NCBI RefSeq assembly: GCF_030272615.1
Contig: NC_081408.1
Coordinates: 615,474,476 to 615,538,475 of the forward strand
Direction of reading: 5' to 3'
From: Cryptomeria japonica
Taxonomy: Eukaryota > Streptophyta > Pinopsida > Cupressales > Cupressaceae
DNA: 64,000 nt
Below are positions 12,811-23,084 of the stretch, piece after piece; position 1 is the first letter of the stretch; every line of letters starts with the position of its first letter. The notes beneath the pieces were generated by a model, which saw only the letters and a list, made by a program, of their open reading frames with translations, did not search any database and was not told where the DNA came from. Made by a program: the position numbers and the translations under genes.

Positions 12811-12925
12811 AAGGTTTCCAACACTAGGAACCTTTCTCCATTACGTTTCACTTTAATATTATTTTCTTTAAAGAATTGTTATTAATTTATTTATTTACTT
12901 TATTTCATTTTATTGATCATTAAGG

Positions 12926-13028
12926 ATGCCGCTAGTTACGCGACAAGCTCGTAAGCGCGGTAGGGGTCCTAGACATGCTTGCATGGCACATAAGGACATT
13001 GTGCGGGATGAACCATATCTAGAAGGGA
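12926..13028 (+). pseudogene. A gag, first 34 codons
   Basis: An ATG at 12926, about 115 bases after the primer site, opens a basic N-terminus (MPLVTRQARKRGRGPR) typical of gypsy-type Gag starts. The frame is cut after about 34 codons where the C LTR begins. All other A genes are missing. Confidence 0.6.
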
Positions 13029-14123
13029 ATTTTTTATGATTATGTTGTGATTGTCATTGATGGACACACTTGCATTGAGATCACTTTTGTATGAATAAGA
13101 TAAAGCTCAACTGGTATGATGCATTATAGTCCTTAGACTATTGATGTTTTGTAGAAAGTTCTTACTGATCTGAAGCGGTATGTTGACCCCAAGCGGTTCG
13201 AGGATCTCAAGCGGTATGAAGGATCAAAGCGGTAGAACACATATTTCCCAGTCTTCATTTTTGTCAAATTGACAACTGGTATTTTGTATGAACCAGTAAT
13301 ACTCTGTGATGAGTTACCAACTGACATTTTGTGATGAGTTACCATCCACCGATTATTTGACAGTGCCGACACTTTAATGGTGTTTTTTTTGTCGTGTTAT
13401 AGAATATGTCTAGATGCATTGAACCTAGGAAATCGTATTGTAATCCTATTGGACCGACATGAAATCAGATTCCTTTATAAGGACATCATGTCTAGGGTTT
13501 TAGGTTGTTGCTAGGGTTCAAGGTGGTTGAGGAGTTAGAGAGAGTGTGAATGTGTAGAAGATTGAAGTAATGCTGGAATGCATTAGGAATGAGCTATCAA
13601 GGATCTAACCAAGCAATCTGTGCTATTAGCTAGATCACTCACTTGTTGATTACTCACATCTTTGACAAGTCTGAAGCCCTTAACCGGGTAGGCCCAAAAG
13701 CCTTTTGTAAATCCTCTAACAAGGTGGTTCCCATTTGTGGATCTAAAATCCTCTAGCAAGGTAGTCTTTAATCGGACTTATCTCCTAATAGAGATTGAGA
13801 TTCCTAACAAGATCTGTTCTGGTAAAGAACATTATATGACCTTAACTGGTCTGACCTTAACCGTTCTGGTTCCTATTTTGCAGATAGTTACTTGTGAGTT
13901 CCATCTCACCGTGGTTTTTCCCATTTGGGTTTCCACGTCAAAATCTCTTGTGTTATGGTGTTTGTGCTTCTGTGGGTGAATCCATTATTTGCTATTTGGT
14001 TTGCATGTGTGCTAACCGGTTTGTTTGCTAAACTATTTTATCGGTTTGCTGTTAGTCTAGCAAAGTGTTTAAGTACATTAATTTCTGGCATACTAATTCA
14101 CCCCCCCCTCTTAGTATTCATCA
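13029..14123 (+). repeat. C 5' LTR (lacks first bases)
   Basis: It matches the 3' LTR at 19367-20447 from 'ttttatgattatgttgtgattg' onward and ends in ATTCATCA right before the primer site. The TGTTGGC start is missing; A gag sequence abuts instead. A short segment ('tatttgttccaaccag') present in the 3' copy is absent here. Confidence 0.88.
13173..13244 (+). repeat. 18-bp phased array of AAGCGGT(A/T) in C 5' LTR
   Basis: The octamer AAGCGGTA/T starts at 13173, 13191, 13209 and 13227, exactly 18 bp apart each time. The same spacing is kept in the 3' LTR and in the third copy at 63893. Confidence 0.9.
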
Positions 14124-14137
14124 ATTGGTATCAGAGC
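14124..14137 (+). other. C primer-binding site (tRNA-Met)
   Basis: ATTGGTATCAGAGC lies directly after the LTR end ATTCATCA and matches the canonical initiator tRNA-Met primer site of plant copia elements. Confidence 0.92.
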
Positions 14138-14173
14138 ATACCTTTCTATAAGTTTAACCACTTGGAAAGAGAT

Positions 14174-15406
14174 ATGGGGGAATACACATTGAGGGAACTT
14201 ACTCATCGGCTCACTCAGTCTTAGCAAGCCTATCATGATCTTATGGTCAAATATAAGGCATCTCAAGCAAAAAGGAGAGAACATGTTGAAAAACTGATGG
14301 AGCTATCTAAAAATAGTTCTTCTGATGAAGCGGATATGGAAGCCCTAATCCAAGAAGTAGAAAAGCTGAATGAATCCAATTCCAACTTGAGAAAGGAGTT
14401 GGAAGGACTGACTATCCGAATGTGCTAAGAGCTTGAGAACTAGATGAAAGCTGAAGATCTGGTAAAAGATAAAGATCATGAAATCTCCAAGTTGAAGCAA
14501 GAGATCAATGCCCTAATTGCTCAACTCCATGTGAGCAAAGTGGAAAAAGAAGACATGCAAGGAGAACTGAACATTGCCATCTCTAAGAATGAAAACCTGA
14601 TGGAAACAAATGATGTTGTTTCCAAAGAACTCTCTAAGTCAAAGGAAATACTTGCTAAGTTCAACAAGAGTACTGTTAAGCTAGAGCAAAAGCTTGAATC
14701 TGCCAAACCTGTCAAGAATACTGAAGGACTTGGTTATTTTGGTCATGAGGAAGGTGAGACCTCTAGTACAAATGTTTGAGCATCGAAGAAACAACCAGCA
14801 TCAAAGGATAAAGGTAAGCAAAAGTTTAAACCTGTTTTCTTTAACTGTCTCAAAAAAGGACATACTGCCAATATGTGTAGGAGTAAGGCTTACAATAATT
14901 TTCCTTATTTTCTAAATGATAAGCCTAGATCCTATAGATTCAATGGTAACTGTTATGCATGCAACAAGTTTGGGCATAGAGCATCTGAATGCAGGTCTGT
15001 TATGAACAACGCTGGAAGATATCCTCAGAGGACTCAAGGAGTTGGTCCGGAACCTTTTGTGAACTGAAATCACAACCAGTTTAATACCTTTAATCATCAA
15101 TCAAGAAGTGGTGGCTATCAAGCAGCAACTAGATGGAGAGAAAACTATTTGATCTATCATGGTCATGGTCACACAGCTGCAACATGTAGGAGGAAGAATG
15201 GTAACATGAATAATGGACCTTGGAGAGCACCTGGAATGGTTTGCTATCATTGCATCAAACAGGGTCACATTGCTAGATTTTGCAGAAGTAGAAAGAGTAT
15301 ATCGGATGTTATACCGGTCACTCCGAAAGGAAAGATTGATATTGACACTGTTCAAGCAGATATGAAAAAAACCTGGAAGAAGAAACCAACAATGTTGCAA
15401 GAATAA
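14174..15406 (+). pseudogene. C Gag: coiled coil plus zinc knuckles, stops only
   Basis: The ATG at 14174 opens MGEYTLRELTHRLTQ. One reading frame continues without any frameshift to 15404-15406, but it is interrupted by stops near 14222, 14426, 14441, 14777 and 15065. Residues from about 25 to 190 form a Lys/Glu/Leu-rich coiled coil. The C-terminal half has four CCHC-like boxes: two intact (CYACNKFGHRASEC and CYHCIKQGHIARFC) and two lacking the first Cys (FFNCLKKGHTANMC and IYHGHGHTAATC). The protein would be a nucleocapsid-type Gag binding element RNA in cytoplasmic particles. It is not a typical UBN2 copia Gag. Every visible stop could derive from CAG, CAA or CGA by a C to T change. Confidence 0.8.
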
Positions 15407-15894
15407 CCAGTTTCTGCACCAAGTGTGGAAATAATGGAACCACTAAACTAAGCATCAGAAAAGCTTAGGGGGAGAAAACAGTGAAACACTATGAACCCCT
15501 AGTTTACACCAGGAAAAGACCTTAACTGGTATGTGATACCTATCATTTGGCAGAAGATCGGAAATGTAATAGGCAAATTAGGGTTTACACCCTAATAGTG
15601 GAGCATTTATTACGCTAGGTGAGGAATATGTTTACAAGAAATTTTCAAATCATTTCTCACTATCATTTTTTGAGCGAAGAAGTTTTTCAAGTGCAGAGCG
15701 AAGAAAAAGTGATTTGTGTTACAATTCAAAGAAATCTCGAAACCCTAAAGAAGATTTAGAAGCAAATATCAAACGATCAAGAGAAGAACTCAAAGCGGTG
15801 ATTCAGCAATCGACGAAGTGGAAGGCGAAGTGGAATTTGCAAGCCCTAAATTCTCAATTTTCGAAAGGTATTTCTCAAGTTTTTCTATTTTGTC

Positions 15895-18800
15895 ATGGCT
15901 TATGCATCTCATGATAGTTCTAGTGCAACTGTTGATTCTATGGATTTCATACAAAGAAAGTCAAAATATAATGTCTTGTCTCAAGTACCGGCTGGTGTTA
16001 TAGTAGAAGAAGGGATTTCTGATTATATAGACTACAAAATCGAAGACCTAGGGTCTCTTGTGATCCACTCTCAGCTAGGTCTATTATGTGGGAAGGATAA
16101 AAAGATCAAACCGGAGTATAGCATTTTGAAGAAACTTCACAATGCGGTTTACTTCCTAGAGGATTTCGCAGATGGCCACATTAGAATCATTTTAAGCAGA
16201 GTTCATGGTGACAAGATGTACCTAGAGTGGATGCATGATATCACACTGGATGCAATTCATGCTGTCATCGGTTTCTACAATACAGGTGAAGTGCCAGCCC
16301 TAAGGAAGGTCAACAAGATAGAAATGTCCAAGCTCACCGGTTCAGTGAGTGACTTACATGGTCTGACCGTCAACTCAATCAAGGATGATCTGGTCAAGTA
16401 TGCCTGCATGGTGATAGGCTACCGGATGTTCTCTACCAGCAGAATTAACTTTGTATAGGCTGCAGCAGTAAATGTCACTTACCAGATGATCAAAGAAGAT
16501 GCATCATTTGATCTGTGTACCTATATGTAAAGACAACTTATGTTGAATCTTAAGTCAATCAAATAAGATAATGCACTAAGATTCAAATTTGGACAACTAC
16601 TGGTAGGGTTATTCTTCTACTTCCAAGGTTATTTCCTAGGAGTTGGAGATATTCAGTGGTCTGTTGACCAACCGGTTACCAAGCAGATCAAAGAGAGCCT
16701 GCAAGTAGTTGGAACCAGTTACCCTAAAGTTATGAACAAGTAATTTGATGAGTTCAAGCGCAAGATGAGCCAAAGGATAAGGATATCTGGTGACATTGTT
16801 AAGAAATATGAAGAGGATATTTGCTTTATCATCATTGTGGATGAATGCATAATGGAGGCCTTTGAGCCCAGATAGGAAGAAGTAGAGCCTATGGGCTATG
16901 AGGTGATGTATGATATGCTAGACGGGTATGCTTCTACCCTAATCGTCTCACCCCTTGATCCTAAGGCAAAGAGAACTGACACCTATCTGGAAAGGGTTGC
17001 ACCAGTTCTAGAACCTCCTGAAAAGAAAGGAAAGGCAGTGCCTTCAGCATCGGCACTAGTTACTGCAGCCAGTCCCAAAGTGACTAAGTGATCACCTGCA
17101 AAGCAGAAACTGGAAGCGACACTTGTCAAAGTCTTCAAGAGGAAGAGGAAGACAAGGAATAACTCACCAGACTCAAAAGAAACTGTGTCTGAAGAAAAAC
17201 CCAAGAAGACAAGACAAACAAAGAAAAAGACAAAGAATGAACCAACATCATCTACATCAGTAAATATTGACATTTCTTCCTACAAACCTTTGACACATTG
17301 TCAAAGAACTATCAAAAATATTAAGAGAAAAGTGCTGAATGATTTGATTGATTGTTTTGATGATTTCAATGATGATGAAAAGGAAGCAGTTGAACAAGAA
17401 ATCATTAAGTATTTATGTGTTAATGATCGGTCACCTTCAGAAATTAGATCTGAGACACCAGATTCTTTGTATAATTCTTTAGACAATAAATGGCGCATTT
17501 CCATAGAAAAGGAACAGAAATGAGAGAGAAAATTTTTGCTCAACATTTTCCTGATGTATCAAATTTAGAACTTTTCGAAGTTATGAATAAATACAAAGGC
17601 CTCTTCTTCATGAGAAGAAGAAGACTCCTGTTACTGGAAGGAAAGGGTCAAGAAGTGATCAAGAATACACACACTCTTGCATCAAGTGGCTGAAGCCAAT
17701 AGGAAGGTTGAGCAAGAATTGGCAATAACAAAATCAGATGAAGTGTTTGATAATGAAGGAAATCCGGTTACTGAACTGACAGACACTATTGATGTCAATG
17801 CTCTAGATGTAGATAATGTTGCTCAAGATACACCATCAGAAGCAATAGGATAGGAGAAGCAGACAGAACAGGTAGAAAAGAAAAAGGAAGCAGAAGACAA
17901 AAAGGAGGAAGCAAAGAAGCAAGCGGAGAAGAAGAAAGCAGAGGAGGATAAAGAAGAGGAGAAGAGAAAGGAAGCAGAGAAGAAGAAAAAGAAGGATGAA
18001 GAGGGGAAGAGGAAGAAGGAAGAGAAGAAGAAGAAGAAAAGAAGGCGAAAGATGAAGAAAAGAAAAAGGAAGAGGAGAAGAAGCAGTAGGAAGAGGAGCA
18101 GAGGAAAAAGGACGAAGAAGAGAAGTAGAGGAAAGAAGAGAAAAGGAAAACAGAAGAAGAGGAAAAGAAAAAGACAGAAGAGGAAAAGTTAAGAGCTACA
18201 GAGAAAGAAGAAGCAGCAAAAAGTACTCAGATGGAGACTCCAAAGTCAACTGGTAGTCAAGCCAAACCGGCTGACCTCACCAGTCCTATTGACCTCCAGT
18301 CTGCCAATGAAATGGAGCTGCTACAAAGCATTAAGGTTGCTCAAGAATGCCTTGAAGTGCTAAGGAGGAAGAAGGAGCAAGATGTGATCCAAGTTGCGGT
18401 GGACACTCTTACAGGTTTGTTACCCAGCACAAACCTCCCCAGTACTGATTCATCATTGGCACAATTGAAGCTCCTATGCATCGTAGTGGATGATCAAGTG
18501 CAGAGTCTAAAAAAGGTAGCAAAGGCAAATGCCAAGAAAGAGCATCAAAAGGATCTCAACATTGCCCTGGTAAAGAAGCTAAATGAGCTCCAGTCCGATC
18601 TGCAAAAAGCACAAAAAGATATAAGGAATGCTTTGGATGAGGGGAATCTACTACTGAGTAAGATTTGCCAACCCCATCTCTTCTGTGATGATGTGCTTGT
18701 ACAGAAGAAAAAGCTACAAACTGACTTGCAGTTATACATGAGCACCTTCAATCCACCATATGACTCTTTTACAGCTTATGGGAAAACTGTTCACCGGTTT

Positions 18801-19097
18801 CATATCCAGTCTACCAAAATAGAGTTGGAAATCAACAACCAGACTCGAGATTTGTAGGAACTCCAACTGGTTTTACTCCCACGCCTACAAATACTTCAGA
18901 AATGTTATCTCAATCTAGATGCCTTAACAGTGACTCAAGAGATGAGCACAATAGATGCCATGGAAGAACAGGTCTCCCAGATGCAGATAGAGAAAGAAGT
19001 GGCTACCTCCCTACTTGAGTCCTGGTCCTTATCTATGAAACAATTTTTGCAAGACTTCAAATCAGTTTTTGATAAGTTTTATTCCTTATTGTCATAA
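15895..19097 (+). pseudogene. C second gene: large accessory protein of unknown function
   Basis: The ATG at 15895 (MAYASHDSSSATVDS) opens about 1,067 codons ending FYSLLS-TAA at 19095-19097. From 15895 to 17523 the frame is intact except for about six stops; near 17500-17700 and in the purine-rich part the frame shifts; the last part (18231-19097) is open except for one TAG at 18855-18857. The N-terminal half is globular-looking, the middle is a very basic Lys/Glu stretch, and the end is heptad-rich, probably coiled coil. A segment at 16507-16635 (FDLCTYM, then LKSIK, then LLVGLFFYF) lines up with part of the LTR-borne protein of element D. No known enzyme motif is visible. Confidence 0.6.
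17868..18195 (+). repeat. Purine-only tract coding for Lys/Glu repeats
   Basis: About 330 bases of nearly pure A and G on the plus strand, made of 'gaagaaga', 'aaaaagga' and 'gaggaaga' type units. In frame it encodes KKEAEDKKEEAKKQAEKK-like sequence, and out of frame it runs into Arg/Lys runs. It bridges the globular and coiled-coil parts of the C second gene and has probably slipped in length. Confidence 0.85.
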
Positions 19098-19366
19098 ACT
19101 CTTATTCTTTTAATACTAATGAAACAGGGGTTGGTCTGTATTATTTTGTTGTCATTGTTGGCAAAGGGGGAGAAGTATTAAATTTTGAATGTTTTGATGT
19201 ATGCTTTCATGTTATTTCTGTTAAGAAGTAGTATACATTGTATTTTCTCCAAAAGAGATAGTGTATATGCTTAGGGGGGGTAATTTTGATTATGGCATAT
19301 TTTAGTTATAAAACACTTAGATGTCAAAATTTCCTAAGTGTTGCCATCAATGCCAAAGGGGGAGAT
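19098..19366 (+). other. C 3' untranslated region and polypurine tract
   Basis: About 270 bp without coding potential between the second gene and the 3' LTR. It ends in the purine run AAAGGGGGAGA (19355-19365), the expected plus-strand priming site immediately before the TGTTGGC LTR start at 19367. Confidence 0.85.
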
Positions 19367-20447
19367 TGTTGGCATTTTTGATGATTATGTTGTGATTGTC
19401 ATTGATGGACACACACTTGCATTGAGATCACTTTTGTATGAATAAGTTAAAGCTCAACCGGTATTTGTTCCAACCAGTATGATGCATTATAGTCCTTAGA
19501 CAATTGGTGTTTTGCAGAAATTGTTTATCGATCTGAAGCGGTATGTTGACCCCAAGCGGTTTGAGGATCTCAAATGGTACGAAGGATCAAAGCAACAAAA
19601 CACATATTTCCCAGTCTTCATTTTTGTCAAACCGGCAACCAGTATTTTGTATGAACCGATAATACTCTATGATGAGTTACCATCCACCAATTGTTTGACG
19701 GTGCTGACACTTTAATGGTTCTTTTTGTGTTGTGTTACAGAATATGTCTAGATGCATTGAACCTAGGAAATTGTATTGTAATCCTATTGTACTGACATGA
19801 AATCAGATTCCTTTATAAGGACATCATGTATAAGGTTTTAGGTTGTTGCTAGGGTTCAAGGTGGTTGAGGAGTTAGAGAGAGTGTGAATGTGTAGAAGAC
19901 TAAAGTAATGCTGGAATGCATTAGGAATGAGCTATCAAGGATCTAACCAATCAATCTATGCTATTAGCTAGATCACTCACTTGTTGATTACTCACATCTT
20001 CGACAAGTCTGAAGCCCTTAATCGAGTAGGCCCAAAAGCCTTTTGTAAATCCTCTAACAAGGTGGTTCACATCTGTGGATCTAAAATCCTCTAGTAAGGT
20101 AGTCTTTAATCGGACTTATCTCCTAACAGAGATTGAGATTCCTAACAGTGTCTGTTTTGGTAAAGAACATTGTATGACCTTAACCAGTCTGGTTCCTATT
20201 CTACAAATAGTTACTTGTGAGTTCCATCTCACTGTGGTTTTTCCCATTTGAGTTTCCACATCAAAATCTCTTGTGTTATGGTGTTTGTGCTTCTGTGGGT
20301 GAATCCATTATTTGCTATTTGGTTTGCATGTGTGGTAACTGGTTTGTCTGCTAAACTGTTTTACTAGTTTGTTGTTAGTCTAGCAAAGTGTTTAAGTACA
20401 TTGATTTTTGGCATGCTAATTCACCCCCCCACTCTTAGTATTCATCA
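19367..20447 (+). repeat. C 3' LTR
   Basis: A complete LTR from TGTTGGCATTTTTGATG to ATTCATCA, 1,081 bp. It includes an 18-bp phased array at 19536, 19554, 19572 and 19590, in which the last two units have mutated. It ends directly against A LTR sequence (GGTAGAGTGG). Confidence 0.92.
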
Positions 20448-21666
20448 GGTAGAGTGGCCTTGGGGTGAAGGGTTGTTTGACAGCCTATGAGTGTAGAGGC
20501 TTTCTTTGGAAGAGAGTTATTTATAAGGGGTTATGGGACTCTTGCTACTTAGTATTCTATTTATGCAATGGGGGTCATAAGGGGAGTTTGTTGGCTTGTA
20601 TGCCTTGGAGGACATAAGAAATTGTAGGGACACGTTTGGAACTTGTGGATGTATGTATCCTTGCAGTGGCATTATGTTCTCCTACTTGCAAAATTCTCCT
20701 CTAGGTATATGGTCCACCTTCACCCCACTTGAAAAGTCACACAAGTGACATTGTTTATCCTTGGGATGGGAGTGTTAATGTTGTTATGATTTTTATTGCT
20801 TGTATGTGTTTTGAATGTGTGTTTCCCATCTAGCCTTAGTTCTCCTAGCTCGAGGGTGGCTTCTTGTAAGCCTAGGTTGGGAGGTGAGCCTCCATGGTCA
20901 CAACCTGAAAGCTTTTATTGCAGGTTTGCTTGAAAAAAAATTGGAAGGGAAGCTGAAATGGTCCTATTGTTTATTGTATTTCAGTTGGAGAAAAGAAAAA
21001 GGAACTTCTTTTTGTATTTAGTTGCAGAAAAGAAAATGTAACTATTAGAATAGTTTTTACCATGCAATAAAGATGTATTTTACCTTTGAAGTATTTATAT
21101 TTTTGAAAAAAGAAGAATTTGAGTTATTTCATTAATTCTGTTTATTGCTTGTGAAGGATAAAAATAAACTTGGTTTTTGTTTTTATTTGATAGTAAAATG
21201 AAAACCTGTTTAAAAAAGGAAAAATAGATGTAGCTTTAAGTTGTTTCATTTTGCTTTCATGTTATTCCCTAAGAAAAAAAGAAATGAAATCATCTAAATG
21301 TTAGTAGTGCATTTTTTAATAAAAGAGGAGAAATATTTATTTCTATCTTTAGTTAAACACCTAAAATAGTAGGCAACTTAGAAATGGTATTTAATCTTAC
21401 AATGCATCTTGTTGCTAATAAACAAATGGATTTTAGAAGAGGTTAATTGCAGCTATAAATAAAATCATTTCTGCTATATTTACTATTCTATAAATACATT
21501 TATTACTGTTATATATTTTTCTTTAAATTTGGAAAAAGCATGTGAAGAGGAAAATAGTCTAATCTAGATATTGTTATTCCATATCAAAAGAAAACTACAT
21601 GTTAATGAATGAAAATAAAAATTACCTCTATTCTGTTATTTGAAATCAAAAAAGTTAACTGTATGC

Positions 21667-21712
<46 letters not shown>

Positions 21713-22159
21713 TGTTTAAAAAAAAAAAGAAAAAGAAAAAAAATATAGTGTCCTAGCCAGCCACCATGGGGAACCACAGTGGGTGGCATGGGCGGCATGG
21801 GGCCGCCACTATGGGTATCCACAATGAGCGGCTCACGACCACCACTATGGGTAACCACAGTGGTGCTCGGGTGCCCCTCCACCCTGCACCATGCCATTTC
21901 CCCCTCCCGTCCTCCGCCATGGCTGCTTTCTTCGGCCTCCCTTCACCCATGCCGCTGCCCTTTTCGACACACACCAAAAAAGAAAATAGAAAGAGAATAA
22001 TGTAGAACAAGCAGCCCTAACCCAATTTCGGGTTAGGGCTAGCTTGATAAGAATAAAAGATAAAAAGAGAGGAAATGAATTAGGGTTAATGTATAGAGAG
22101 GAATAAACCAACCCTAAGTAGGGTTTGTAATTAAATAATAATAAAATGAAAGGAGGGGG
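20448..22159 (+). repeat. A 3' LTR, first remaining part
   Basis: Colinear with 9847 onward in the A 5' LTR; the first ~1,490 bp of the LTR are missing. It contains an (AT)n run at 21670-21710 and the GC-rich block at 21760-21960. It ends at the D insertion point with GGGGG (22155-22159), the left target duplication. Confidence 0.9.
21670..21710. repeat. (AT)n microsatellite
   Basis: About 20 AT units; the same locus in the A 5' LTR has about 69. Confidence 0.97.
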
Positions 22160-23084
22160 TGTTGTTCTCAAAATCTGATTACCCTTCAATGCCTTTAATA
22201 ATATAATCTAAAATGAGTGCCAAGAAGACATCAAGGATAAAAGGATTTCAGAGACAACATATGACAAGGTTTGGTTAGACCTTCTACACTTCGGGCTCTT
22301 CCCTAAGCCCAGGCGGGTATACCCTTTGTGAATTAAATTCACATTCTTAAGCAACAAACCCACAGCAAACCAGTCCAGAAAACCAGTGGATTTATTCACC
22401 TTAAAAAACAATTGAAAACAAAGAGGGAAACAATACTCAATTTCAACATATTTGATCGACAACAAATGCAATAAAGGCCTCAGATTAATACCAGTGCTTT
22501 ATCCAAGGTTACAGAGTCACTCAAACTCAAATAAAACTCCTGAAATGAGGTACCTCTATACTTCCCATCAACTCAGCTTCCATTTATCCCTGTAAATGCC
22601 TAACATCAACGAGGATCTAATCACTTCAAAATGAACTATGGTCCTCCAATTCAAAGTTTCTCCTAAAGTATTTACCGGTAGAGTGGTCGTGCATTTTTAA
22701 TTTCCCTCCTAAAGAGAAAAGCTAGAAACACCCATATTCAGATTGCCTTACAATTCCATTCAAACAGAAAAAATCCTAGACTATTCTGAATGAAACAAAG
22801 TAAATAAACTTAAGGACAAGTTTGAAGACGACACACAACTTTACTCAAAATTGATGGCCTGTATATTAATATTCATTTGAAAAATTTCTACAAAAGTCTG
22901 ATTCTCCATTAATCTTTGGAAAAGCGCAGAGAATTTTTCTGTAGCGTTTTCTTACAAAAATTTGTGATCTCTTTCTCTCTAGTCCTGGTATCCATTTATA
23001 ACAATATGGATGCACAAAGCTTCGGACTTCTTTTAGGAAAGTTTGTTACAATTACTTCAAAAATTGAAGAAGTTACAATTTCAG

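Larger units (their letters stand above)
13029..20447 (+). mobile_element. Element C: LTR retrotransposon with gag and a second gene but no RT or integrase
   Basis: It has two LTRs of about 1.1 kb, a tRNA-Met primer site, a zinc-knuckle gag, a second long gene of unknown function and a polypurine tract. The 5.2-kb internal region contains nothing resembling RT, RNase H or integrase, so the element would need enzymes from a partner. This fits the large non-autonomous retrotransposon class, although here it codes for proteins. The primer-site sequence and the LTR ends resemble Ty1/copia. The 5' LTR lacks its first bases (TGTTGGC), and neighbouring A sequence is deleted, so the left boundary is a rearrangement and no target duplication remains. 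Confidence 0.82.

Noticed and set aside
14694-15400. Alternative-frame and minus-strand open frames over the C gag
   Set aside because: They shadow the Gag frame, whose zinc knuckles and coiled coil identify the real one.
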